Shown: positions 1 to 13,245 of the stretch, piece by piece
How positions within the stretch are numbered: the first letter of the stretch is position 1
Layout of the letters: each line of letters starts with the position of its first letter
Origin: Notolepis coatsorum
Taxonomy: Eukaryota > Chordata > Actinopteri > Aulopiformes > Paralepididae
Length of the DNA stretch: 64,000 nt
Assembly: GCA_963971535.1 (NCBI GenBank)
Contig: OZ020590.1
Coordinates: forward strand, 149,061,680-149,125,679
Reading direction: 5' to 3'
Position numbers and translations under genes: made by a program
Notes under the pieces: generated by a model
Told to the model about the DNA's origin: nothing
The model's input: the letters and a program-made list of their open reading frames with translations, nothing else
The model's database searches: none

Positions 1-140
1 GTCTGTGAGGTTGAATATACAAACGGCCTTAGGAGCCAGACACAAGCTCACAGGAAGCCTTTTGTGGAAGCACAGAGAATAAACACCAGGTGTGGTGCCT
101 GCTATCTCGTTAAACAAAAGGCAGCAGAAATAGAGTAAGA

Positions 141-305
141 TCAAGTTCAAGTTCAAGTTCTTTAATAGTTGTCATACAGAAGTACAGAATACTTTCATAC
201 AAAATGCTTCTTACTGTTACGCTCCAGAGACTGTGCTAGACAAGATAGTATCAAATAACATAATAACATAATATAGCATGAATTTAGAAGAAGAAAATGA
301 GGTCA
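141..305 (-). repeat. LINE 3' tail fragment
   Basis: On the minus strand this stretch closely matches the plus-strand sequence at about 23595-23762, including the block that reads GAGCGTAACAGTAAGAAGC and the AATT-rich end with a TTGAAACTT-type tail. In the second copy it follows a short decayed reverse-transcriptase C-terminus, so both are read as 3' ends of the same non-LTR retrotransposon. Only the tail survives here. Confidence 0.6.
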
Positions 306-1329
306 AAGAGTTCCCCTTTTGGCCTTCGGCCCCCCCCCTCTTTTGCCCAGTAAGGGTATCTTGAAACTGTTGGAAGAACGCCCACTACTAAATTCACTGT
401 AGTAGATTAGCCTATGGACAGCCAGAGATATTGTTTCTCCAATCAGGGAGCTCGGTATGAGTTTGGAAAAACGCCCGCTTTCTGTAGAATTAGAGGCGGA
501 GCCTAAATTGGATCAAAAACTCCGTGCTCGGAGGGACAGAAAAACATACACAATCCCACGAACGAGACAAGGACACAGCTCATTCTACACACACCCTTTT
601 TCTCCACTAGAACCCAGCGAGGAGAAGAGACCGACGCAGCAGATCGAAGCTGAGACGCGAGAATGTTTATAGACAAGCTTTTTTTTTGAGAATTTAGTCT
701 GAATTCTACGATCCTCCGGCATATTGGATGCATCTCGTAGGTTCATTGCACATATTTCTTTTGTAACATCTGATTGAAATCCATTTTCATTAAAAACGGG
801 TTCTTTTCAAACTGCTCAGATCTCGCTTCATTTCAAACGGCCGCGCCGTATTTTCTCTCTGGGTAAGCAGTAACCAGGTTAAAACAGTGGTTATCTGCAT
901 TTGGCAAGAGTGGCAATTCCAAGAGCTTGTAAAAAGGTTTAAATCACAACGCAGAGTAGTAGGGAAATTAAGCTAGGAATCCACTTCATAACCATATCCA
1001 CGTATTAGAAGTCCTTGTCTCTGGTTCTCGATTCATAATTTTCTTACTTAAAGATGACGTTTCAGTATCATGAACACTTTATACACATAAACAACTTGTC
1101 TTGGTGATATTGGTGCAGAAAAAGGCAACACCTTACAGTACATACAGACACACCTTGGACCTTGACAGTATGGTCACAGGAAGGACCGTCCTGGCCGCTA
1201 TAGATCACTGCAGGAGACCTGATTTAAGGTCAAATGGAAGAGTCCCTCAAATGTTTCTTTGCCTAGGGCCCCCAAAAGTCTAGGGACGGCTCTGGTCCCA
1301 GGTTCAGGAGGTCTTATCTCCTCTTCACA
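306..1329. other. No gene recognised
   Basis: I find no exon, tRNA or clear transposon terminus here. Short open frames (for example 457-672 +) have no recognisable motif. A C-run lies near 331-339. The N-terminal exons of the protease gene that continues at 2349 were looked for here and not seen. Confidence 0.5.
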
Positions 1330-2310
1330 GGGGCTCAGGGGGTAGAGCGGTCATCTGGTAATCAGAGAGTTGCTGGTTCAATCCCGGCTCCTCCCGGCAC
1401 CATGTCAAAGTGTTAACCCCCTAACTGCTGAGCAGGTTGGCACCTTGCATGGTCGATGCCGTCGATGTGTGAGTGAACGGGTGAATGTGAGGCACAAGTC
1501 GTAAAGCACTTTGGATCAGGCATGTGCACACATAGAGCCCAAGGGGTGCTTGAGCACCTGCCTTTTTGAGCCTCATAAAAAAAGTGCCCTTTTTGAAATA
1601 AAAAAACGGAAACAAATAATTTTATTTTTTTATTTTTACCGTTACGCATATAGACTGCCCTTCCAACTGAAAAATGTCAGGATAGAATCAAAATATTAGG
1701 TAAAGAGAGAGAGATGCCCCATATTCCATTGCAGTTTGCACGGCCTCCTCAGCGTGCCTCTCCACGGACCTATATATTTTATGCATAGCGTGGGTGGTGA
1801 TGATGATGATGATGATGATAGAAACCGCTGTGGCGCATACAGTTGAATGCTGGTATTACACTCATTGAGGGACATGAAGAAGTCAAGTCCGATGGGATTT
1901 GGGAATCTCAAATACAAATCGGGATTGGAATAAAAAAGGCATTTATATTAAACAATACAGAATATACAGCACTTCTTGGGGTCTGTAGGGTAAGCACTTA
2001 TTCCTTCCCCCCTGAACATTTATGGAGATGTATGGCCTTTTAAGTCAGTGATAAAAGTGTCTTTCAAGGATAAGTGAGCTCCTGCACTGATTATTATAGT
2101 TCAATATTCAATATTTGATCACCAAAACCCCCCAAAAAGCATAAAAAGGGCCCCCCCGCCCGAAAAGGGCCCTTAAAAATCGGGTTTGCGCGCTACGCTT
2201 GCTTGGTTAAAAGACACACAGGTATAGTGCCCTTTTCAGTCTTTGAGCACCTGCCCCTCTAAAGTCCTGTGCACGTCCCTGCTTTGGATGAAAGCTGCTC
2301 TATAAATGCA
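1330..2310 (+). repeat. tRNA-derived SINE, split by a hAT insertion
   Basis: The left part (1330-1516) has a tRNA-like head with an A-box-like TCAGGGGGTAGAGCGG and a B-box GGTTCAATCCC, followed by a body ending GTAAAGCACTTTGGAT. The right part resumes at 2290 with GAAAGCTGCTCTATAAATGCAG and CCATTTACC, a 3' end common in fish SINEs. The two parts join cleanly once the element at 1517-2281 and one copy of its target duplication are left out. Confidence 0.75.
1517..2281. mobile_element. hAT-type non-autonomous DNA transposon
   Basis: The element begins CAGGCATGTGCAC and ends GTGCACGTCCCTG, an imperfect terminal inverted repeat. The octamer CTTTGGAT flanks it on both sides (1509-1516 and 2282-2289), the 8-bp target duplication typical of hAT transposons. 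No transposase reading frame is visible in its 765 bp. It sits inside the SINE at 1330-2310. Confidence 0.82.
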
Positions 2311-2348
2311 GTCCATTTACCTTGTTTATCTTCTCTATGTGTTTCCAG

Positions 2349-4300
<1,952 letters not shown>

Positions 4301-4557
4301 TCTGTAAGTGAAACTAGCCGAGCATTTTCTTAAAGTAAACAACTTTTCACACATGAATATAGACACTGTAATAAAAAAAACATGTGTAATTTATATTATT
4401 AGAATGAGGGGGGATTATGGATCCGCTACTGCAGCAGATCCATTGGTATGAACACGAAAAGATTTTCTTTAAATCTTTTTAGATTTTCTGAGCACATTCA
4501 CAACCCCTAAATGAAAAACCCTATTGGTTTTGGTGACCCCATAAAAACATTTCTATC

Positions 4558-4780
4558 AGGGGAGCTCCCGTAGCTCACCGCGTATCTCTGCGCTATTTCG
4601 GCGTCGGGGACAACCGTGCTCGTCACGGATCTGGGGTACACGAGTTCGACTCCCGGACTCGCCGGATTTTCTCAGAGTGTCTTCCCCTGATCTATATCCC
4701 ATTCAACCTGTTTCTGTCGGTCATGCTTGACCAGAAAAAGCGATAAACGCTAAAAAATGAAGTTAAAAAAAAAAAAAAAA
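4558..4780 (+). mobile_element. tRNA-derived SINE
   Basis: It starts GGGAGCTCCCGTAGCTCACC (A-box region), has a B-box GAGTTCGACTCCCG, and ends in an A-run of about 19. Flanks match at 12 of 13 bases (AAACATTTCTATC at 4545-4557 and AAACATTTATATC at 4781-4793), a target-site duplication. It lies in the 3'UTR intron of the protease gene. The head is too diverged to be a working tRNA. Confidence 0.8.
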
Positions 4781-5110
4781 AAACATTTATATCGCCACCA
4801 TCAGGCCAACATTACATTTTCAAACCAAATTGGGTCGAAATATGAGAAAATAGTTTTTAATTTATTTTGGCGGATTTCACTTAACATATTTTCACATTTT
4901 ATTTTGGGTGGTCAGTTTCCACGTTCAAATGGCCATTTTGTTTCTCTTTCTTTTTAATCTCAAATGTCCTATTTTCATTTCCGATTTAATTATCGCATGA
5001 TTACTCTCATATTTGTCTTCTGGCATTTACATTTGAATTGTATATCCTCCATAGAATTGTGTCTCAACATTAAAGGTTTATCTATAATTTCTATGTTTGT
5101 TTCCACACAG

Positions 5111-5220
5111 GTGATCAACACATTCGGAGGCAGTTCAGAAGGTTTAGATTCTTAATGTGTGGCATGTTTCTCACTACACTACAATGACCACCATCAATAA
5201 ACCTTCATCTAGAAACTGAT
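5111..5220 (+). terminator. 3'UTR exon and polyadenylation signal of the protease gene
   Basis: A donor GTAAGTG lies 3 nt after the stop codon (4304) and an acceptor CCACACAG ends at 5110. AATAAA at 5196-5201 is a good polyadenylation signal; cleavage would fall about 10-25 nt later. The exon carries no further coding sequence. Confidence 0.7.
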
Positions 5221-5349
5221 CCAAGTCTTGTTTTGTCGTTTGTTCACTTTAAAACACACAAATGTTGCGAAATAACAACACACTGGTTTACATTTAGGTC
5301 TGTAAAATACAATGGAAACGTATTTGAGTGTTGGAATGAATTCAAGACA

Positions 5350-5420
5350 CACCCAGTGCCTTGCAAAAGTGTTTAGATCCTTGACCCAATTCTCACTTTT
5401 TATTGAATTACAAATGAACA
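5350..5420 (+). repeat. Possible Tc1/mariner-type end fragment
   Basis: CAGTGCCTTGCAAAAGT near 5356 resembles the terminal repeat of a common fish Tc1/mariner-like MITE. The matching opposite end is not found, so it is at best a fragment. Confidence 0.35.
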
Positions 5421-5545
5421 CCTCACTCAGATGAGGAATTGTATAACTCCATTTTAAGTTTTCAGAGGAACTATGATTTCAAACTGAATTATCTAAATAT
5501 GTTAAGTTAGTGTTGTTGAGTTAATTAAAGACAGTTATAGGTGAG

Positions 5546-5787
5546 TGTCGTATTCGATTTATATAGAATAATCTTCAGGACGAGGAGATTGCATTTAGAT
5601 ATTTATTCAAAGTTAAGTATCCGTTAAGCATGAGTGTAACTCCATCCACGGCTGGCAGCCAACTGACTGTCAGGACCCCTTGTCAGGTATACATAATAGG
5701 AAGGTGCGCCTGGCGCGCCTGTCGTAAATGATATATTCAAAGCATGAATAATATGGTAAATGATATATTCAAAGCATGAATATTACA
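5546..5787 (-). repeat. 3' LTR (element sense)
   Basis: This 242-bp direct repeat is almost identical to 10258-10499. It contains an internal tandem duplication of about 30 bp near its end (AAATGATATATTCAAAGC twice). The polypurine tract of the element abuts it at 5788-5800. Confidence 0.96.
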
Positions 5788-6294
5788 TCCTCCTTCTTTT
5801 AAAGAAAGCTTTATAAGCTATGAACAAAATTGAAATAAAGAAAGGTTGTGCAATACTCTAAGAGTTTCTTTGTAAACAATAACAAGTGCGTTACCTGTGT
5901 CAGGACCAGGCAATGTAAACAGGTAGGATTAATATGTTAAACATAAAAGATTCATGTATCAATGTATTACAGTTCGTATTGTGTGCCCTCTTATTCTGGA
6001 AAGTCTGCTTTAATATTTGAATACTTCAGCTGTGAATAAGGTATGTATTCATGGCTTATTTGGTCGTGTCTCAACACTCTTACCATATGCAGTTCTTATT
6101 TGTAGAATTAGCTTGCTAACAAAATGGGAATATATCGACAATTAAGCAAGGTAAGTAGGTCATAGATTCAACACATATAGTAAGTCATCATTTCAGCATA
6201 CATTAATATTTTGTTACATTTCACCACCCCCCTTTTTTTTCAATGGGGTAAATGGTGTTATAATAGGGCAGCGATCCACCTGCACCCTGTACAT

Positions 6295-9200
6295 TTATAG
6301 GTCTAAAATGTCCCGAGGCTTCACTGCTCGGCCGGATCTGGTGTAGTATGAAGCTGAGTTCTCTTCTGAGTCCTCTGACAGTTCAGGGTCGTTGGTCTCC
6401 GGCGGTTGATCGACGCTCTCTGGACTTGGCATACCGTCGCTGTCCTGGAAGTGTTCCTCTTTTGTGTCCCTCAGGTGCCTGCGGTTGCGGCGGTATTCGC
6501 GTCCATCTTGGGTGCGAACGTGGTATGACCGCGCAGTGTCGGCTGGTTGTATGACTACTGCTGGCCTCCAGCGTCCATGTTCTTGTAGCCTGACAGATTC
6601 ACCACAATGTAGTGGGGGCAGCGGTCTAGCTGACCTGTCATAGTATTTCTTCTGGTGCTGTTGTCTCTGCACTCGCTTGTCATGTCCATCTTTGGGGCTT
6701 ACTACCCCTGGCCGCAGCTGTTGGTTGGTGCTCGGGAGGGTTGAGCGTAGCCTGCGGCTCATCAACAGCTGTGCCGGCGATTTGAAGTTGTCGACTGGGG
6801 TGTTACGATATTCCAGGAGGCTTAGGTACGGGTCTCTTCCGTCTGCCTTAGCCTTGTCCATGATTTTGCCGTCTTCACAGTTCTCTCCGCTAGTCCGTTG
6901 CTTTGCGGATAGTGTGGGCTTGATGTGACGTGTGTAAACTCCCACGACTTGGCGAATGCCTCGAACTCTTTAGACTTGTATTGTGGTCCGTTGTCTGAGA
7001 CTATGGTCTCTGGGACGCCATGCCTGGCACAGGCTGCCTTTAGCTTGTGGACAACAGCTGCCGATGTGGTGCTGTGAAGTCTGTCTAGTTCGAAGAATCT
7101 GCTGTAGTAGTCGACGGTCACAACATAGTCCTGGTTGTTCCAGTTAAAGAGATCTGTCCCTACAACCTGCCAGGGGCGGTCTGGGATACGATGAGGCATC
7201 ATGGGCTCCTTGGTGTTTGATGGGTGGCGCTCTTGGCATATTGAGCACTTCTCCACGACTTGCTCTATATGTCTACCCATTCCAGGCCAGAACATGATGT
7301 CTCGTGCTCTCAGTTTGCATTTTTCCATTCCCATGTGGCCTGCATGGATCTTGATCAGCATCTCTCCTCTGAGGCTGGTAGGGATGACTATTCTCTCCCC
7401 TTTGAAAATGATTCCATTCGTTTTGGATAGTTCATCTCGGTGATTCCAGTATTCGGTGATGTTCTGGGGGCATTGTCTTCTTTCCTCAGGCCATCCCTCC
7501 AGGATAGCCTGGCTGAGCAGCTTTAGCTGTGTGTCATTGTCTGTTGTTTCTCTGATCTCCTGTAGCCTGTCGTCGTGTACAGGTAAGCTGTTGTATACCA
7601 TGTGTACCTGAAGGTCCATCCCTTCACTGAGACCGTCGTCGTGAGAGGTGAGTGATTTCCTGGACAGCGTGTCGGCTACTGGGATGTCTTTCCCAGGGCG
7701 GTGCACGATCGTGAAGTTGTACTTGTGTAGTTGCAGTATCATCCTCTGTAACCGCGGTGGGGCTGCGGTGATCGGCTTCTTCATGATCGACTCCAGGGGC
7801 TTGTGGTCAGATTGCACCATAACGTGGCGACCGTAGGCATATTGGTGGAAGCGTTTGAATCCATAAAGGACTGCGTACATCTCCTTTTCGATTTGTGCGT
7901 AGTTGACCTCGCTGTCCATGAGTGATCTGGATGCGTAGCTAATGGGCCTTCCTTCCTGCATCAGCACAGCACCCAGACCATACTTTGATGCGTCCACTTG
8001 TAAGCTGAGCTCCTTATCTGGGTCAAAGTAGATGAGGACTGGCCCAGGTTCACTGGTAAGTATGTCTTTCATCTTTTGGAATGCAGCGTCGTGCTGCGCG
8101 TCCCACAGGAACTCATTCGATTGTTTAAGCAGCTGTCTCATGGGTGCGTTGATCTCGGAGAGGCTCGGGGCGAACTTCGCCAGATAGTTGACCATACCTA
8201 GCACGGTCTCCAGTTCTGCACGGCTCTTTGGCGCCTCCATCTCCTTGATGGCAGCTATCTTGCCTGGGTCAGGCTTCATGCCGTCAGCTGAAAGGATGTG
8301 CCCGAAGTAGCTCACTTCGGTGGCTCCGATGGTGCACTTGTCTGCGTTGAGCCGAACGCCTCTCTCCCGTGATCTCACCAACATTGCATGTAGGTTCTTA
8401 TCGTGTTCCTCTCTGGTCGCGCCATATACAAGGATGTCGTCTACTATAGCTGCTACTCCGTTCAGTCCCTCGTATGTCTCGTCGATTTTTCGTTGGAACT
8501 CGTCCTGGGCAGAAGCGAGCCCAAATGGTAATCGTAGGAATCTGTATCGTCCAAACGGTGTGTTGAACGTCGTCAGCTTCGATGATTCTGTGGAGAGCTT
8601 GATGGACCAGTATCCCGACCTTGCATCCAGTACGCTGAAATAGCGTGCGCCTGTTAGTCTGGGTGTGATGTCCTCTAGTGTCGGCAGAGGGTAGTGCGGG
8701 CGCTTGATAGCCTTGTTTAGCTCCTTAGGATCCAAACATAGTCTGAGCTTGCCTGTGCGTGGTTTCTCAACAATGACCAGTGCACTGACCCACTCCGTTG
8801 GTTCGATGACTCTAGCGATGATCTGTGTGTCTTCCATACTCTGTAGCTCCTTCTTTAGTCGGCCACGCAGGGCGATCGGTGTCCTTCTCAGTGGGCAGAC
8901 TACTGGCGTGGCGTCTGGGTCTATATGGATGTGACACTCTCCTGGGAATAGTCCTATCCCTTTAAACACGTCGTGGTATTCTTCCATGATGGTCTGTTTA
9001 TCTGTGTGTGCATTTACTGACAACACTAGTTTAATGAGGTCCATATTCAGGCATGCCTGTAAACCTAGAACTGGGGGTGCCTGAGTGTCTACTATGTAAA
9101 AGTCTAACAACATGCCACGCTCTTTGTATTTACACTTTAACGTGCATGTGCCCTTTACCACTAGCTTCTCTCCACCATATCCTGTCAGTCTGCGTGAAGT

Positions 9201-10241
9201 AGGCTGTATTTTGCGTTTATCTTGTAAACTGTGATACTCTCTCAAAGGAATTACATTTACTTGTGCACCTGTGTCTAGCTTAAATTTAAGCTCTGTGCCC
9301 TGTTTTCCTACTTGTATGTCTGCGAACGCTTGTTCTGTTGCATCAAACCGTCTGTCTGTCACGGTGTCTACATACAGTTCGTCTGACTCTTCTCCTGACT
9401 CAGAGCGCATGCTAATCTCGTGTACTGACTTTTTCTGGAAACTACCGGCCCTGCAGACTTTGGCAAAGTGGTTCCATTTTCCACACTTCGTGCACTGTTT
9501 CCCCCTAGCTACACAGTTATCCCCTTCCTTGTGAGCTCTACCCCCACAGTATCCACAGTTCTTACGTGTGTCTGTGTCGCTCGCTCTGTTCGCTCTCTCT
9601 GTCCACTCTGCTCTGGGGCGATATCTCTGTGCGCTATACTTCTGTTCATGTCTGTGTACCTCGTGCACGAGCTGCTCCTGCGCGCTGCTCGTGGCGCCAG
9701 TAAAGCTCTTTATCTGTGATTGTGCTAGCTCGTGGGCTCTAGCTATATCTACCGCTTTGTCTAACGACAAGTCTGATCCAACGTTTAATAGTTTCTCTCT
9801 TACTTTTGCTGAGTGTATGCCAAACACTATGCGGTCTCTAACCATCTCATCATTGTTCACATATGCACAGTCCTTCACGAGTAGTTTCAATGCAGTGACA
9901 AATTGTTCAAATGACTCGCTAGGTTGCTGGGTTTTCTCATGGAATTTGTACCTAGCGAAAATCGTGTTCCTCCTTGGAAGTACGTATGCTTCGAAATTGT
10001 CATAGTAGCTCTTCAATACCTTTGCTTCATCTGCACTGAGAGTCCATGTGTTGTGAATGTCTCTCCCTCTTTCTCCGCTCCACAGTAGCAGGTAGCTACA
10101 TTTCTCGTCCTCTCCTTTCTTCTTGAGTGGGCCCGAAAACATTAGCTCTGCATGCTGCCTGAACTTCTTCCATTCTCCCGGTAAGTCCAGAGAATCCCAA
10201 TTCATCCGTGGCGACGGGACTCCGTTGATATCCATGTTCAT
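6295..10241 (-). CDS. gag-pol of the Ty3/Gypsy element (fossil)
   Basis: The reading frame opens at 10241, just inside the 5' LTR. In order are a Gag-like region, two CCHC-type zinc knuckles (residues about 229-263, CGYCGGRAH and CTKCGKWNHF), an aspartic protease site LDTGAQ (about 322), reverse transcriptase (about 430-650, with the catalytic VDDI near 600), Ty3-type RNase H (about 745-860, QVDASKYGLG) and integrase (from about 950, with an H-H-C-C zinc finger ending CSICQ and the DNGPQ catalytic motif). The remaining integrase C-terminal coding reaches about 6295. Gag and pol appear fused without a separating stop, as in some Ty3/Gypsy lineages. It is treated as a fossil copy with about one break; no host role is implied. 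Confidence 0.93.
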
Positions 10242-10257
10242 CCTGCTTCTGACACCA

Positions 10258-10499
10258 TGTCGTATTCGATTTATATAGAATAATCTTCAGGACGAGGAGA
10301 TTGCATTTAGATATTTATTCAAAGTTAAGTATCCGTTAAGCATGAGTGTAACTCCATCCACGGCTGGCAGCCAACTGACTGTCAGGACCCCTTGTCAGGT
10401 ATGCATAATAGGAAGGTGCGCCTGGCGCGCCTGTCGTAAATGATATATTCAAAGCATGAATAATATAGTAAATGATATATTCAAAGCATGAATATTACA
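10258..10499 (-). repeat. 5' LTR (element sense)
   Basis: Direct repeat partner of 5546-5787. On the minus strand it would carry the element's promoter. It is followed on the plus strand by the GTGAG target copy at 10500-10504. Confidence 0.96.
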
Positions 10500-10525
10500 G
10501 TGAGTACTATATTCTTCTTGACTTG

Positions 10526-10610
10526 TTTAAAGAAGACTTGTCCAGCCCATGGGGACATTACCTTGTGATTTCGGGCTTTACAAATACATTTGATTTGATT
10601 TACTACATGT
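10526..10610 (-). repeat. LINE 3' tail fragment, CAAATCAAAT family
   Basis: On the minus strand it reads CAAATCAAATGTATTTGTAAAG and continues through CCATGGGCTGGACAAG, matching the same family at 13955-14060 and 25327-25450. These are fragments of one interspersed repeat whose end resembles the antisense tail of fish L2-like LINEs. Confidence 0.6.
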
Positions 10611-10639
10611 CCATTTTTAAAACGGTATGCAAATGAGTA

Positions 10640-11130
10640 TAACAATGATTTAACACTAATGGTTGATGCAGAAAAAGCTTTACACTGTTTAGAATGGATC
10701 TGTATAAAGTGCTTGAAGATTAGGACTTTCGAGTGAAATGTATTAATATCTCAAAGCACAAGTATATACAAATGGATTTTTTTTCATAACCAAATGGATT
10801 TCAAGTGCAAACGAGGAGTATACTCCTGTTGCTATTTTAGTGCAGATAACTTACCGCTGTTTAAACATTCTTCATTCAAGTAATTAAGACGTTGAAAGGT
10901 GGTATGATTTGAATCCAATACTGTATAGGTAGAATAAATCTTAAGATGATGTGGCTGCCAAAATGCATATTTCAGACTCTTCTATTATTTTCCCCAAAAA
11001 ACTAATGAAGCTGCACAGATTAAGGAGAAACCTATTTTATCCATGAGGGAAGTCTAAGCCTTCTCAATTTGGAGGTTTATCACGACACAGTGAAAATGTT
11101 TTATATTGACCATATATATATTAACAATAC
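10640..11130 (+). pseudogene. Decayed L1-like LINE reverse transcriptase remnant
   Basis: Near 10655 the plus strand can be read as LMVDAEKALHCLEW, which resembles the conserved DAEKAFDRVEW block of L1-type reverse transcriptase. Downstream sequence keeps weak likeness in shifting frames with stops. The call rests mainly on that one block. Confidence 0.4.
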
Positions 11131-11186
11131 AAATGAAGAACCATGGATAGATAATACTAATGATAATAGATCAGTTACAGCCTTAA

Positions 11187-11804
11187 AGGATAACTCCACT
11201 ATTTTGGGAAATTAGCTTATTTAACATCTTCCCTGGAGTTAGACAAGAAGATGCATACCTTTTTTGTCTCTGTGCGTGCATTTTAGCTTTGGGAATAGAT
11301 GCTCCGTTAGCATAGCTTAGCTTCATCACTGGAAGTGAGGCAGGACAGTAGCCTTACAGTGCCTTACAGTGTATTGCAAGGTCTGACATTGACCAAACTT
11401 GATATGCATGACCTTGGTGGGCTCTAGGTCAACTCCTGAAAAGGGGGTCAATGTCAGACCTTGCAATCAAAAGTTAGGGGCGCACTGAAATTATGGCAAG
11501 GGTTATTAGCCCCCTAACTTTTGATTGCAAAGTCTGACATTGACCCCCTTTTCAGGAGTTGACCTAGAGCCCACCAAGGTCATGCATATCAAGTTTGGTC
11601 AATGTCAGACCTTGCAATACACTGTAAGGCACTGTAAGGCTACTGTCCTGCCTCACTTCCAGTGATGAAGCTAAGCTATGCTAACGGAGCATCTATTCCC
11701 AAAGCTAAAATGCACGCACAGAGACAAAAAAGGTATGCATCTTCTTGTCTAACTCCAGGGAAGATGTTAAATAAGCTAATTTCCCAAAATAGTGGAGTTA
11801 TCCT
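11187..11804. mobile_element. Palindromic MITE flanked by TTAA (Kolobok-like)
   Basis: The element starts AGGATAACTCC and ends GGAGTTATCCT, with TTAA directly outside both ends (11183-11186, 11805-11808). Its two arms of roughly 290 bp are nearly perfect reverse complements around a short centre near 11470-11500, so the whole 618 bp can fold into one hairpin. TTAA duplication with AGG termini fits the Kolobok superfamily; piggyBac also uses TTAA but usually has CCY ends. Two relatives lie at 26564-26854 and 31328-31678. Confidence 0.85.
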
Positions 11805-12132
11805 TTAACGGAACGTAGACCAATCGCAGGCACTCTTATTGTCTGGGACCAAATACGGCCACGCCCCATTCCCAGCAAAAAGTGGGAATCTCTAGAATGG
11901 GTTTGGGGCGACGCTGTATACGGAAGTGGCTCTCAAGGTGACGATAGACAACACTTTCTGTTGTCAGTAGATGGCAGCATTGGTTTAAAATTAAAAAGTG
12001 AAAATGTTAACTACAACAATGCATTTCCCAAGATCCTTAGCACAGGTCACCGGTCAGTGGTCACTGGGATGCGTCTATTCTTCGCCGTGATCTAAACAGC
12101 GGTATGCGACCGCAGTATAGCGACCGCGAATG

Positions 12133-13245
12133 GTAAACTACACGAGCGCTGGATTTAATATAACCGAAGTTTGAAAAAAATAAAACTCCGTCCACACAGG
12201 TGAACAACAGGTGAACAACCGTGTATAACTGCATACTCACGCCGGCTGGAAAACCAGCAAACCGATACATGTAGTACAATGTCAAAGCAGTAGGCGGCGA
12301 TGTTGTTCAGACATGAAGGCCATTTCAACCAATCAGAAAAGGTAGAACGCTCACTACACTTCCTGTTTTGCCGCCATCTTTAAATGTAATTTTGCCAACA
12401 GAGAATATATTTTTCAGCAAAGAAAGAAACTGCAAATAAAAGTGCAATAAACAAACGGATACATTCACTGTGTGTTCTGCCTCATTTGTTGATGAAACAA
12501 AACCATCAGCAACACAATTTACCACCAAGAGCGGATAGTTTAGTCTCACAAAAGACCGCCGGTGTTGTTAGCTACATGCTAATGTGAATGGCTATATCTA
12601 TGTATAGTATATAGCTTAAATGCTAACGTAATGTGGTAACATTACCGCTATGAATGGATGCAAAACGTTATTTAACACATTGCAGAATGGGTACAATACA
12701 ATACGGCTCAATACAAACAATTGTTAAGGGGATGCAGTCTGGACTGGGTTCCTTATAACAATAACTTGACAACACATGAGTTTAGTTTAGCCGTAGCTAC
12801 ATGTTTACTCTGAGCATCAGGTCAGGAATGCGACAACAGACATCAGTCGATCACAACACTCTTCAACACAGACGATACGTTTCGAACAAAAGTTTGTTAC
12901 AATCATTTTCACATAACGCTACTTGGGACAGCTCTGCTGTAAACACTGGTGTAGCTGGCTCTGCTCTCTCTACCCCGCGGTCTGCCGTGAACATGGGAAA
13001 TAATTGCGACAGCTCTGCTGTAAACACTGGGAATAACCTCAGTTGCTACGCCCACACATAGATATATATATATATATCTATGCGCCCACACGCAACCGCA
13101 AAACCGCAAAACTTCACCCTGGCCACCGGTTTTCAAGACCGCGGTTGTAGTGTAGCAAATCCCCGGTTGTGTGTGGCCGAACAGTGCAACTGCGCACATA
13201 CAATCATGGTTATATTAAATCCAGCGCTCGTGTGGACGGGGCCTA
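12133..13245. mobile_element. Possible DNA transposon bounded by inverted repeats
   Basis: CACGAGCGCTGGATTTAATATAACC-type sequence at about 12140-12165 recurs in inverted orientation at about 13207-13232, where it continues into GTGTGGACGGGGCC. The right end looks like a terminus; the left terminus and target duplication are not clear, so the borders are approximate. The interior has a TA palindrome at 13060-13082 and a duplicated GACAGCTCTGCTGTAAACACTGG (12929 and 13009 areas). Confidence 0.45.
12668..12752 (-). repeat. LINE-A 3' tail fragment
   Basis: On the minus strand it corresponds to the 3' end of the LINE whose coding remnant lies at 19282-20105: the blocks GCAGAATGGGTACAATAC and TTGTTAAGGGGATGCAG (plus-strand view) are shared. 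Confidence 0.7.

Larger units (their letters stand above)
5541..10504 (-). mobile_element. Ty3/Gypsy LTR retrotransposon, young and nearly whole
   Basis: Two 242-bp direct repeats (5546-5787 and 10258-10499) beginning TG and ending CA enclose a gag-pol coding region on the minus strand. GTGAG flanks the element on both sides (5541-5545, 10500-10504), a 5-bp target duplication. The LTRs differ at about two positions, so the insertion is recent. Just inside the 5' LTR (minus-strand sense) the interior starts TGGTGTCAGAAGCAGG, a plausible tRNA primer-binding site; just before the 3' LTR is the polypurine tract AAAAGAAGGAGGA. Domain order protease, RT, RNase H, integrase fits Ty3/Gypsy. It looks nearly whole, with about one break in its coding region. 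Confidence 0.96.

Noticed and set aside
4561-4660. tRNA gene
   Set aside because: The A- and B-box-like sequences belong to a SINE with A-tail and target duplication; a cloverleaf with a proper acceptor stem is not present. The same holds for the heads at 1330, 16376, 29662 and 39566.
6348-10005. Plus-strand open frames across the Gypsy element
   Set aside because: They are antisense shadows of gag-pol and show no protein motifs.
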